From Chitinibacter sp. SCUT-21 (GTDB lineage: Bacteria > Pseudomonadota > Gammaproteobacteria > Burkholderiales > Chitinibacteraceae): a stretch of DNA of 64,000 bases. The notes under the pieces are model-generated. The model made no database searches, had not been told where the DNA came from, and saw nothing but the letters and a program-made list of their open reading frames with translations. The stretch spans positions 2,666,001-2,730,000 of the forward strand of contig CP102611.1 in assembly GCA_041874755.1 (NCBI GenBank). The letters run 5' to 3'. Each line of letters starts with the position of its first letter. Position 1 is the first letter of the stretch. Positions 8,117-16,543 of this stretch are shown here, piece by piece. Made by a program: the position numbers and the translations under genes.

Positions 8117-10235
8117 TTATTGTTTCCTCCCAGAGCGGCAACTCGATCCGAACGTAAGCGCCAGTGGCATTGCCCACCTGAACCCGCCCGTGATGTTCTT
8201 CAATAATTTTTTTAACAATGGCCAAACCCAAACCCGTGCCCTTGGTTTTTGACGTGACATACGGCTCAAAAACGCGGGGTAGCAAATCGGCAGGGAAGCC
8301 TTTGCCGCTATCTTCGATATAAAGACGCGCCCATTTTTCGTCTTTTTCGAGAATAAGGCAAATCTGTTTTTCATCGACCTCTGCAATTGCGTCTTGTGCA
8401 TTCTGTAATAGGTTGTGAATGACTTGACGTAAATGGGTGGCGTCGCCGTTGACCATCAGCGAGTCATGGACTCGGAATTCACGAATCACCGGTGACGCTT
8501 CGTACAACACTAGGACTTCCTTGACCAAGGCCATAAAGTCCAGTGGTTTCTTTTTGCCCGACGGTTTGCGCGCATAATCGCGGAAGGCATCGACCATTTG
8601 TTTCAGTGCCGCAACTTGCTTGATGATGGTTTGCGTGTTGCGGGTTAAGAAATCTGCGCCAGTTTGGTCGAGTTTGTCGACCAATTTAATTTCCATCCGC
8701 TCGGCGGAAAGTTGAATTGGCGTGAGCGGATTTTTAATTTCGTGCGCTAAGCGGCGTGCTACTTCACCCCAAGCAGCATCACGCTGCGCGGATAACAGCT
8801 CGGTAATGTCGTCAAATACCAAAACATAGCCGTGCAAGTCTTCGGCGCCGTCGATGATTTGCGTTAACCGAGTGCCGCGTACCAGTAAGACACGTTTTTC
8901 ATCGGCCAAATCAATTTGGCGCTGCCACACTTCTTCGTCGGATAAAAAGCCGTGAATGGTGTGCGCGGCAAATGCGGTGAGCGCCGGGTAGCTTTCGTTC
9001 CAGCGTGATAAGGGTTGACCAATGATACGCTCTGGATCCAAGCCCAAAATGCGCGAGGCGCTTTGATTAATCGATTTGAGTTGCCATTCTTCGTCAAATG
9101 ACAATACACCGGCAGAGAGGGACGCTAAGATCGCCTCAACATAGGCTTTGGCTTCGGCTTGTTCAGCTTGGTTTTCTTCCAGCTTGTCTCGTGCATCGGC
9201 CAGCTGCCGTGTCATGCGATTAAACGAGTGAGTTAAAATACCCAGCTCATCGCGGCTGATCACGGGGTGTTGCTGCGTAAAATCGCCTTGCGCTACCGCG
9301 CGTGTTCCCGCCGCTAAAACACCCAGCGGGGCTGCTAGTTTGTCTGATAAATAAATTGCCAGAGCCAGCGCGCCTAACAGTGCAATGGTTAATGCAATGG
9401 TGAGGGTCAGGCTGTAAATGATTTTCAGCCCTTGTCGTGATTGTGAGAGCTGTTTGTAATCACTGCGGACTTGTTCAACCAATTCGGCATCTTGCGCTAA
9501 TTGTGCCGGCACCGGCTGCATTAATTGCAATAAACGGGTGCGATTGCCGATTTCCCCTTCGGGCATCGGCACGATGACCCGCATCATTAACCCATTTAAA
9601 TCTGATTTTTCCAGCCCGCGATAACTGCCACGTAAAGCCTCACGGACTAACTCGCGGGAGGGTAATTGCGGAATCAATGCCGCATATTCGTTACCAACGT
9701 TGGCATACAACTGGTTGTTGTCATCAAACAACGTAATTTCTTGGACGCCAGTTTGCTCGCGCAATTTGGATAGACGAGCAAACACCGAGCTTTCACTATT
9801 GTCGTGTACATCCCACGCAATAACGCTGGCTTTGCGCTCAAGCTCGCCTAGCTGAAAATCGATCGCATTGCGCCCCAAATTCAATCCACGATCAAGCGCG
9901 TTATCAACACGAACGTCGAACCAAGCTTCAATGGAGCGATTTAAAAATTGAACAGAGAGGGTGTAGACCAAAGCTCCTGGTAGCACCGCCACCAGCGCGA
10001 ACATAAACACCATGCGCAAGGTGAGCCGCGAGCCAAACACCTTGCGTTTGACGCGTTTAACTAACCGAGTGAGGCGGGTGCCGACCAGAAGGGCCATACC
10101 CAATAGGAGTGCTACATTGAGCCCAAGTACTAAGCCGTAGTAGTTAGAAAATTGTGAGGTATTGCTAGATGCGGTTGCTAGCAAAAATAATAAAACAGCG
10201 GCTAAACAAGCGATTAATAACAGCCAGCGTTTCAC
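8109..10235 (-). CDS. ntrY: NtrY-like membrane sensor histidine kinase
   Basis: A 708-residue inner-membrane kinase expected to phosphorylate NtrX. Order: N-terminal spans (LLLIACLAAVLLFLLA; VALLLGMALLVG), a further span (MVFMFALVAVLPGALVYTL), a periplasmic sensor region to about residue 265, another span (LTLTIALTIALLGALALAIYL), HAMP, and a PAS domain (about 365-480). The DHp box RRLAHEIKNPLTPIQLS holds the phospho-acceptor His. The ATPase domain has NLLQNAQDA (N box), EDSGKGFP (G1) and GTGLGLAIVKKI (G2). Start ATG at 10235 overlaps the preceding stop by 4 nt (ATGA), showing tight coupling. Confidence 0.94.
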   Translation of the reverse strand: MKRWLLLIACLAAVLLFLLATASSNTSQFSNYYGLVLGLNVALLLGMALLVGTRLTRLVKRVKRKVFGSRLTLRMVFMFALVAVLPGALVYTLSVQFLNRSIEAWFDVRVDNALDRGLNLGRNAIDFQLGELERKASVIAWDVHDNSESSVFARLSKLREQTGVQEITLFDDNNQLYANVGNEYAALIPQLPSRELVREALRGSYRGLEKSDLNGLMMRVIVPMPEGEIGNRTRLLQLMQPVPAQLAQDAELVEQVRSDYKQLSQSRQGLKIIYSLTLTIALTIALLGALALAIYLSDKLAAPLGVLAAGTRAVAQGDFTQQHPVISRDELGILTHSFNRMTRQLADARDKLEENQAEQAEAKAYVEAILASLSAGVLSFDEEWQLKSINQSASRILGLDPERIIGQPLSRWNESYPALTAFAAHTIHGFLSDEEVWQRQIDLADEKRVLLVRGTRLTQIIDGAEDLHGYVLVFDDITELLSAQRDAAWGEVARRLAHEIKNPLTPIQLSAERMEIKLVDKLDQTGADFLTRNTQTIIKQVAALKQMVDAFRDYARKPSGKKKPLDFMALVKEVLVLYEASPVIREFRVHDSLMVNGDATHLRQVIHNLLQNAQDAIAEVDEKQICLILEKDEKWARLYIEDSGKGFPADLLPRVFEPYVTSKTKGTGLGLAIVKKIIEEHHGRVQVGNATGAYVRIELPLWEETISG

Positions 10236-10819
10236 TGCTCAATCTCCGCTTCTGCGCTCAACACCTGCAGCTCATTCCAATTGGATTCCAGCTGCCAATT
10301 GGCGTTGCCAATGGTGCTAACTTGATAGGTTTTCGGCAGTTGTGAGCCATCTAGTCGCAGTCGAATTCGCCCAGCGAAATCCTCAGGATCGATGTTGGCG
10401 TTATCGAGAACTTTCCAATGTTTTAGTTGTCCTAACACTGCTAGCGCTTCTTCGAGTGAGTTGAAGTGGCGTGTAACGGAATTTGAAGCTACGCGATACT
10501 GTTTGGTGAGAGGCAGGTAGCTAAGACGCAATGCGAGTTGTGCATTAGGGCCAAAACCTTCGGCCACTTGGCGATACCAAGCATACATTCTGGGTTTGCT
10601 GAGTTTGAACTCGTATACAAAAGGAAGTGTTAAGCCATTTTTAAGGGCGTCTTCCAGATCGCTATTGAGTACCACGCTATATTTGGCGAAAAGCTCTATC
10701 TGTTGCGGTTTGACTGAGGCTTCCATTTTGGTGCCGCGAATTTCAGCGGCATGCCCCTGCTGGATGGCTAAGAGCAATAGTAGGCAGGCGCTAAAATAGC
10801 GCCAGCTCATACGCGCCAT
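10232..10819 (-). CDS. DUF4390 secreted protein
   Basis: A protein of 195 residues with a signal peptide (MARMSWRYFSACLLLLLAIQQGHA). The body matches the DUF4390 pattern I know from beta-proteobacteria between rsmB and ntrY: VLNSDLEDALKNGLTLPFVYEF near the start and YLPLTKQYRV in the middle. I chose ATG 10819 because it puts the signal peptide at the N-terminus and lies 4 nt after the rsmB stop; ATG 10810 is also possible, while longer starts would overlap rsmB. The function is unknown. Constant linkage to ntrYX suggests an envelope role in that signalling system, which is inference. Confidence 0.8.
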   Translation of the reverse strand: MARMSWRYFSACLLLLLAIQQGHAAEIRGTKMEASVKPQQIELFAKYSVVLNSDLEDALKNGLTLPFVYEFKLSKPRMYAWYRQVAEGFGPNAQLALRLSYLPLTKQYRVASNSVTRHFNSLEEALAVLGQLKHWKVLDNANIDPEDFAGRIRLRLDGSQLPKTYQVSTIGNANWQLESNWNELQVLSAEAEIEQ

Positions 10820-10823
10820 TGTG

Positions 10824-12110
10824 TTAAACGGCTTTGGTAAATAAAGCGTAGTAAAAACCATCATGCTCTGAATTGGGTAGTAGCTGACCCTCGCTGAGGT
10901 CGGCTGGAATATATTCGCTACTCAAAACTTCCCATTGCGCATCAGGGTGGCGCGCGGCAAAGGCTTGGGCAGACAATCTGTTTTCCACAGGAAACACAGA
11001 GCACGTAGCGTACAGTAGTTTGCCGCCTGACGCTATGAGTGGCCAAAGCTGGTCCAGCATTTTTTCTTGTTGACGTGCAAATTCAGCAAAATCTTCAGGT
11101 CGACGCAACCATTTTATATCAGGGTGGCGTCGCGCTACGCCCGTCGCCGAGCAGGGGACGTCAGCCAAAATACGATCAAACGGTTTCCCATCCCACCAGC
11201 TGGTAGGCTCACTGGCGTTGGCGGCCAGCACTGTGGCACTGAAATTTAAACGCGATAAATTATCTTCAACGCGTTTTAAGCGGCCCGCGTCGGCGTCGAT
11301 CGCGGTTAAATCGACGTTAGCCAATTCCAGAATATGGCCCGTCTTGCCGCCCGGCGCGGCGCAAGCATCGAGCACGCGCATGCCATCTTTCACGTCCAGC
11401 AAATGCGCTGCGGCTTGCGCGCCCCAATCTTGCACCGACACCCAGCCATCAAAGAAATGCGGTAAGGCGTCCACAGACTGGGCTTTTTCCAGTTGAATGC
11501 TGTACTGACTAAGGCGACGCGCAGCGATGCCGCGTTCAGCTAACAAGGCTAAGTACTGATCCGCATCACCGTGGCGGCGATTAACGCGCAAGGTCATTGG
11601 CGGGTGCTGATTATTCGCCTGCAAGATTTGTTGCCATTGCTTTGGATAGGCATTTTTCATTTCAGTCATCCACCATTTGGGATGGCTGAATTTGGCGCGC
11701 TCGTTTTTTTGCACCGCCACGACGAGTTCGTCCTTTTGGCGCAAAAAGCTGCGCAGTACCGCATTAACCAAGCCTTTACCCTTGCCTTGCCCAATTTTGG
11801 CCGCGACATTGACGGCGTGATCGACCACCGCGTGCGCGCCGGCGCGGGTAAATTGCAATTGATACAAGGTGGTCAGTAGCAGCACTTTGAGCTCAAGCTC
11901 TTTCAACGGTTTGTTGGCGAGGGTGTTTAAAATCGCTTCGAGCAGGCCGAGATGACGCAAAGTGCCGTAGGCAATATCTTGCACCGCGCCGCGTTGCTGC
12001 GGCGTGATATTTGGGTTTTGGCGCCAAGTGGTACTCAGTGCTTCGGTCAAATTTTGTCCTGAGAGCACCGCAAAAACGGTTTCACAGGCGAGGGTTTGCG
12101 TGAGTAACAT
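10824..12110 (-). CDS. rsmB: 16S rRNA m5C967 methyltransferase RsmB
   Basis: Methylates C967 of 16S rRNA using S-adenosylmethionine. The 428 residues comprise an N-terminal NusB-like RNA-binding domain (about 1-140, including HAVVDHAVNVAAKIGQGKGKGLVNAVLR) and a C-terminal Rossmann methyltransferase domain. SAM motif: VLDACAAPGGKTGHILEL. The two catalytic-loop cysteines are in ADVPCSATGVARRHPDIKW and YATCSVFPVEN. Full length. It sits between fmt and the DUF4390 gene, the usual def-fmt-rsmB order. Confidence 0.96.
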   Translation of the reverse strand: MLLTQTLACETVFAVLSGQNLTEALSTTWRQNPNITPQQRGAVQDIAYGTLRHLGLLEAILNTLANKPLKELELKVLLLTTLYQLQFTRAGAHAVVDHAVNVAAKIGQGKGKGLVNAVLRSFLRQKDELVVAVQKNERAKFSHPKWWMTEMKNAYPKQWQQILQANNQHPPMTLRVNRRHGDADQYLALLAERGIAARRLSQYSIQLEKAQSVDALPHFFDGWVSVQDWGAQAAAHLLDVKDGMRVLDACAAPGGKTGHILELANVDLTAIDADAGRLKRVEDNLSRLNFSATVLAANASEPTSWWDGKPFDRILADVPCSATGVARRHPDIKWLRRPEDFAEFARQQEKMLDQLWPLIASGGKLLYATCSVFPVENRLSAQAFAARHPDAQWEVLSSEYIPADLSEGQLLPNSEHDGFYYALFTKAV

Positions 12111-12128
12111 TCAGACTTCCGAATCGGT

Positions 12129-12177
12129 GGGTATGTGCTTGGGGGTTAATCTGATTTAAGTTTTCAGGCTTATACCC
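12129..12177. repeat. Dispersed palindromic element, copy F (divergent)
   Basis: GGGTAT (12129-12134) and ATACCC (12172-12177) bracket an imperfect hairpin in the fmt-rsmB gap. The arms extend with GC and TG matches (GGGTATGTGCTTG against CAGGCTTATACCC). It resembles the 29657, 57292 and 58593 elements in size, ends and intergenic position, but its core differs, so membership is tentative. Confidence 0.4.
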
Positions 12178-12185
12178 CGTTGGTG

Positions 12186-13112
12186 TTATTGGCCTAGTTG
12201 CTGGCCTGCAGCGAGTTCATTGCCGCTTAAAAAAGCTTGAGCGCCCAGGCGTTTGCCGCCGGCTTTTTGCAACTCGGTAATGCGCAATGCGTTTTCGCCG
12301 CAGGCGACGATAATCGCCTCTTTTTCGAGTGCAAGAATTTCTCCAGGCGCACCATGGCCCTCCGTGACGCTGGCCTGCCAGATTTTCAATGCTTGGCCTT
12401 GCCAAGTGGTTTGGGCGCTCGGGAAGGGGTTAAAGGCGCGGATCATGCGATCAAGCTCGCTGGCGCTGGCTGACCAGACAATTTGCGCTTCTTCTTTCTT
12501 TAATTTTTCCGCGTACGTCACGCCTTCTTCGGGCTGCACTTGGCGCGTGCTTTGCAATTGCGGCAAATCGTTCAGTGCAGCAACAATCGCTTGCGCGCCT
12601 TGCGCGGCGAGTTTGTCGTGCAAGGTGGTCGCGTTGTCGTCGCTTAAAATTGCGGTGCGATGAATCGACAGCATATCTCCTGTGTCGAGCCCCGCGTCCA
12701 TTTGCATGATCGTGATGCCGGTTTCGGCGTCGCCCGCCAAAATGGCGCGCTGAATCGGTGCCGCACCGCGCCAACGTGGCAGCAAGGACGCGTGAATATT
12801 GAGGCAGCCTAAACGAGGCAAATCCAATACGGCTTGCGGGAGTATAATGCCGTAGGCCGCAACGACCATGACGTCTGCGTCAATACCCTTGAGTGGTGCT
12901 TGCTGTTCCGCGGTACGCAACTTTTCCGGTTGATAGACAGTAAGGCCGTGTTTGAGGGCGACTTCTTTGACGGCTGACGCGGTCAGTTTCATGCCACGGC
13001 CACTGGGTCGGTCCGGCTGCGTGAGCACTAAGGCGATGTCGTGGCCTGCAGCGATCAGCGCCTCAAGCGCGCTCGCCGCAAAATCCGGCGTGCCGGCAAA
13101 GATTATTTTCAT
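12186..13112 (-). CDS. fmt: Methionyl-tRNA formyltransferase
   Basis: Formylates initiator Met-tRNA with 10-formyl-THF. 308 residues, normal length. The N-terminal formyltransferase domain begins MKIIFAGTPDFAASALEAL; the catalytic motif CLNIHASLLPRWRGAAPIQRAI supplies Asn, His and the SLLP loop, and the catalytic Asp is in MDAGLDTGDML. The C-terminal OB-type domain runs from about residue 205. It follows def by 50 nt on the same strand, pairing formylation and deformylation. Confidence 0.97.
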   Translation of the reverse strand: MKIIFAGTPDFAASALEALIAAGHDIALVLTQPDRPSGRGMKLTASAVKEVALKHGLTVYQPEKLRTAEQQAPLKGIDADVMVVAAYGIILPQAVLDLPRLGCLNIHASLLPRWRGAAPIQRAILAGDAETGITIMQMDAGLDTGDMLSIHRTAILSDDNATTLHDKLAAQGAQAIVAALNDLPQLQSTRQVQPEEGVTYAEKLKKEEAQIVWSASASELDRMIRAFNPFPSAQTTWQGQALKIWQASVTEGHGAPGEILALEKEAIIVACGENALRITELQKAGGKRLGAQAFLSGNELAAGQQLGQ

Positions 13113-13162
13113 AACTCAATTTCAGTACTGGAGAGGTAAAAGGTGCGATTGGGGCGGCTCGC

Positions 13163-13660
13163 TTACATCGCTTTGCGTTTTTTTAGCTTTTGCACAATGC
13201 GATTGAGCTTCAGGCGCGAGAGCTTTTCGACAAAAACCTTGCCATTCAAGTGATCGATTTCATGCTGAATACAGATCGCGAGTAAGCCATCTGCGGCCAG
13301 TTCGAATGGTTTGCCCTGAGCATCGAGTGCTTTGATTTTGATGGTTTCAGCGCGTTCGACTTCTTCATAAATCCCCGGCACTGACAAGCAACCTTCTTCA
13401 TAGGTTGTGATGCCGTTCATCTCTATAATTTCAGGGTTGATCAGCACCAGAAGATCATCTTTGTTTTCTGATAGATCGATGACGACCAAGCGCTTGTGGT
13501 AATCCACTTGCGTGGCGGCCAGGCCAATGCCGGGCGCTGCATACATGGTTTCAGCCATATCATTGATTTGGCGTTGTAAAGCCGCATCAAATTCAGTGAT
13601 AGGTTGTGCAACTGTGTGCAAACGCTCGTCGGGGTAGTGCAAAATATTAAGAATTGCCAT
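13163..13660 (-). CDS. def: Peptide deformylase
   Basis: Removes the N-formyl group from nascent proteins; a metalloenzyme, usually Fe2+. All three motifs are present: [18 protein letters not shown] (metal Cys) and QHEIDHLNG (the two metal His and catalytic Glu). 165 residues, normal length. It is probably the first gene of the minus-strand cluster running to trkH. The 161-nt gap to the divergent LysM gene should hold promoters for both directions. Confidence 0.97.
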   Translation of the reverse strand: MAILNILHYPDERLHTVAQPITEFDAALQRQINDMAETMYAAPGIGLAATQVDYHKRLVVIDLSENKDDLLVLINPEIIEMNGITTYEEGCLSVPGIYEEVERAETIKIKALDAQGKPFELAADGLLAICIQHEIDHLNGKVFVEKLSRLKLNRIVQKLKKRKAM

Positions 13661-13821
13661 CTTTGCTTGCTAGACCAAAAGTTTGTGATGCAGAATCGGT
13701 TAAATTATTGCTTAAGCTTAAAACATCATATAGAAATTTGAATAGGACTGCATTTTATATCTAAGACCTATCCAAGTTGAAAATTTACTTGCTGTACTAA
13801 GGCGAGAACTGGGCTCACACT

Positions 13822-14889
13822 ATGCGTAAATCAATTATATCCCTTCTTATGCTGGCCGGATTCATGGCTGGTACAGCCTCTGCCGATGAGCTCAAGCTCG
13901 CGCAAAATGCGCCAGAGAGCTACACGGTGGTTAAAGGCGATACGCTTTGGGGGATCTCGGGGAAGTTTCTAAAACAGCCTTGGCGCTGGCCAGAGATTTG
14001 GCAACTAAATAAAGCCGAGATTAAAAACCCACATTGGATTTACCCTGGTGATGTGATTGTACTTGCGACTTGCAACGGCAAGCCATGTTTACGGCTACTG
14101 AAGAATGCAAAAGCCGACGGACGTCGTGGTACGGGTAAGTTAAGCCCGCGTGTTCGTGCTACGCCATTAGAGGGGGATGCGATTCCAAGTATTGCAATGA
14201 CCTCCATTGAGCCATTTTTCTATAAACCATTAATTATGGATATGGAGACCTTCAAGGCCGCGCCACGCATTGCTGCAGGCCCTGATGACCGTGTGATGTA
14301 TACCACCGGAGATCAAATCTATGCCGTGGGTATGCCTGACGTAGAGCCAGGCGAAACGTATCAAGTATTTCGCAAAGGTAAGGAAATCAAAAATCCGGAT
14401 AATCTGAAAGAAACGCTTGGCATGGAAGTCAATTATCTGGGCGATGTGATCGTAAATAAAGCGGGTGATGTACAAACGCTCAAAGTGCTATCGACAGTAC
14501 GCGAAATACAAATTGGCGATCGCATGGTTAAAACGCCAGAAAAGACCTTCCTCAATTACGCGCCGCATCTGCCTGTTCAATCCATCGAAGGTAAGGTGGC
14601 ATCAACCTATGCCGATGTGGTCGATGTTGGTTCGCTGATGACCGTGGTCATTAACAAGGGTGCACTGGATGGTGTAGATGTAGGTACTGTTTTCTTTACT
14701 TACAAAGCGCCACGTGTGGTTAAAAAGGAGGAGAAATCTGAGCCAGATCGTATGACTCCGCCGATTAAGAATGCCAACCTCTTTATTTACCGCGTTTTCC
14801 CAAATCTATCGTACGGCTTAGTGCTCGATAGCACGATGCCAGTGAATGTGGGTGATGTGGTTAGTGCGGAAGCTAGTCTTGCGGAGTGA
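13822..14889 (+). CDS. Secreted LysM-domain protein
   Basis: A 355-residue exported protein with a signal peptide (MRKSIISLLMLAGFMAGTASA). It has one LysM domain near residues 33-80 (YTVVKGDTLWGISGKFL...PEIWQLNKAEIKNPHWIYPGDVIVL), expected to bind peptidoglycan. The remaining 270 residues have no catalytic motif I recognise. LysM proteins immediately upstream of dprA are common in beta- and gamma-proteobacteria. Its stop lies 3 nt before the dprA start, and the GGAG for dprA lies inside its last codons. Confidence 0.9.
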   Translation: MRKSIISLLMLAGFMAGTASADELKLAQNAPESYTVVKGDTLWGISGKFLKQPWRWPEIWQLNKAEIKNPHWIYPGDVIVLATCNGKPCLRLLKNAKADGRRGTGKLSPRVRATPLEGDAIPSIAMTSIEPFFYKPLIMDMETFKAAPRIAAGPDDRVMYTTGDQIYAVGMPDVEPGETYQVFRKGKEIKNPDNLKETLGMEVNYLGDVIVNKAGDVQTLKVLSTVREIQIGDRMVKTPEKTFLNYAPHLPVQSIEGKVASTYADVVDVGSLMTVVINKGALDGVDVGTVFFTYKAPRVVKKEEKSEPDRMTPPIKNANLFIYRVFPNLSYGLVLDSTMPVNVGDVVSAEASLAE

Positions 14890-14892
14890 TGA

Positions 14893-16017
14893 TTGCTGAC
14901 TCATGATGAATTAGTCCCGTGGTTGCGACTTAGTCTAGTGAAAGGCTTGGGACCACGGGGGCAAATTCAACTATTACGGGCTCTGGGTGAGCCCGTTGCT
15001 ATTTTTGCCGCTCCCTATGAGCAATTACGCGCGCTGGTGACGGATCCGTTGGCACAGACTATTGTTGCGACACGAGAGCTCGAGCTTCCGCAAATTGAAA
15101 TGACTTTGCGCTGGCTTAATGAGCCTAATCGACTGATTTTGACCTTGGCTGATGAGCAATATCCTAAGAAACTACTCGATTTACCCGATCCGCCTTGCGT
15201 GCTTTATGCTCAGGGGAAGTTAGATTTTTTAAATAAGCCTGCCTTAAGCGTGGTTGGTAGTCGAAACGCTAGTGCTCAAGGCATTCAAAATGCGCATTCG
15301 TTTGCCCACTATGTGTCGACACAAGGGGTAACGATTGTCAGTGGCTTAGCCACCGGTATTGATGCTGCGGCTCATCGTGGTGGTTTAGCTGGGGTTGGGG
15401 CTAGTATAGCTGTTGTGGGGACAGGCTTAGATCGTGTGTATCCGGCATCAAATCATCAATTAGCCCACCAGCTAGCTGCCGATGGATTAATCTTGTCTGA
15501 GTTGGCCTTGGGTTCGCCGCCTAAGTCGGAACACTTTCCACGGCGAAATCGTATGATAGCGGCGCTGGGTTTGGGTTGTTTGGTGGTTGAGGCTGCCCTT
15601 GGTAGTGGATCGCTGATTACCGCTCGGCAAGCGTTGGAGCTTGGGCGTGAGGTTTTTGCCATTCCGGGCTCGATCCATTCGCCTTTGGCAAAAGGATGTC
15701 ACCAGCTAATTAAGAATGGCGCTAAGCTGGTTGAGTCAGGTGCTGATATTTTCGAGGAGTTGGCCGCGCCTTTATCTTTATTTGAGCTGCCCAAAGGCTC
15801 GAACGCGATTGAGAAAAAGCCGAAAAAGGCAATAGAAGTGGATCCGATTTTATGCCAAATGGGCTGGGATCCGATTGAATTTGATGCGTTGATTGAAGTA
15901 ACTGGCTTGACTAGTGAGGCGCTGTGCGCGATTCTGTTAGGTTTAGAATTAGAAGGGCAGATTTCTTGCTTGCCGGGTAATCGATACCAGCGCTTAGCAG
16001 GAACTGGGAAAAGCTAA
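14893..16017 (+). CDS. dprA: DNA-processing protein DprA
   Basis: Binds incoming single-stranded DNA during natural transformation and loads RecA. 374 residues. The Rossmann-like core contains SVVGSRNASAQG, VSGLATGIDAAAHRGGL, VGTGLDRVYPASN, FPRRNRMIAALG and VVEAALGSGSLITA. A C-terminal winged-helix-like part follows (DPIEFDALIEVTGL...). Start is TTG at 14893, supported by GGAG at 14883-14886 with a 6-nt spacer; no better in-frame ATG exists. It is tightly packed after the LysM gene and before smg. Confidence 0.95.
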   Translation: MLTHDELVPWLRLSLVKGLGPRGQIQLLRALGEPVAIFAAPYEQLRALVTDPLAQTIVATRELELPQIEMTLRWLNEPNRLILTLADEQYPKKLLDLPDPPCVLYAQGKLDFLNKPALSVVGSRNASAQGIQNAHSFAHYVSTQGVTIVSGLATGIDAAAHRGGLAGVGASIAVVGTGLDRVYPASNHQLAHQLAADGLILSELALGSPPKSEHFPRRNRMIAALGLGCLVVEAALGSGSLITARQALELGREVFAIPGSIHSPLAKGCHQLIKNGAKLVESGADIFEELAAPLSLFELPKGSNAIEKKPKKAIEVDPILCQMGWDPIEFDALIEVTGLTSEALCAILLGLELEGQISCLPGNRYQRLAGTGKS

Positions 16018-16020
16018 AAT

Positions 16021-16479
16021 ATGCTGGAAGTGCTAGCCTACCTTTTTGAGCAGTTTTATAACGCGGACGGACTGCCTGATGTCTCCCAATTGGCCAAAAA
16101 ATTGTCATTGGCCGGTTTTGAGGGCGAAGACATTCATGATGCATTGGCTTGGCTGGGTGAGTTAAAACAGATTGATGTCACCCCGTATCGTGCTTTAGAT
16201 CAAGCCGATGCGCCTTTGCGTTGCTTGCAGCCGATCGAATTGGCTCGATTTAGTGATGAGGCAGCCCAGTTTATGTTTTCGCTGGATGCCACTAGAATTT
16301 TGACCGCTGGCGAGCGCGAGTTAGTGCTTGACCGAGTTTGGCGTGAGCCCGAAGGTGAAGTTAGCTGCGAGCGGATTAAGTTGATTGTGTTGATGGTGAT
16401 TTGGCAAAAGCGGGATGCATTGTCTAATCTCCTGATCGAAGACTTGCTCTTTGGCCGAGATGGCGCAGCGTTCCATTAA
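16021..16479 (+). CDS. smg: Smg family protein (DUF494)
   Basis: 152 residues beginning MLEVLAYLFEQF, the typical start of Smg/DUF494 proteins, which are small, helical and acidic and follow dprA in many proteobacteria. ERELVLDRVW and KLIVLMVIWQK are further family-like stretches. The molecular function is unestablished. It starts 4 nt after the dprA stop. Confidence 0.92.
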   Translation: MLEVLAYLFEQFYNADGLPDVSQLAKKLSLAGFEGEDIHDALAWLGELKQIDVTPYRALDQADAPLRCLQPIELARFSDEAAQFMFSLDATRILTAGERELVLDRVWREPEGEVSCERIKLIVLMVIWQKRDALSNLLIEDLLFGRDGAAFH

Positions 16480-16543
16480 AAACAATGCTGTGGCTACTTA
16501 GCTGTTTTAATTAAAACTATTGAATCTTTATTAACGGGGAACC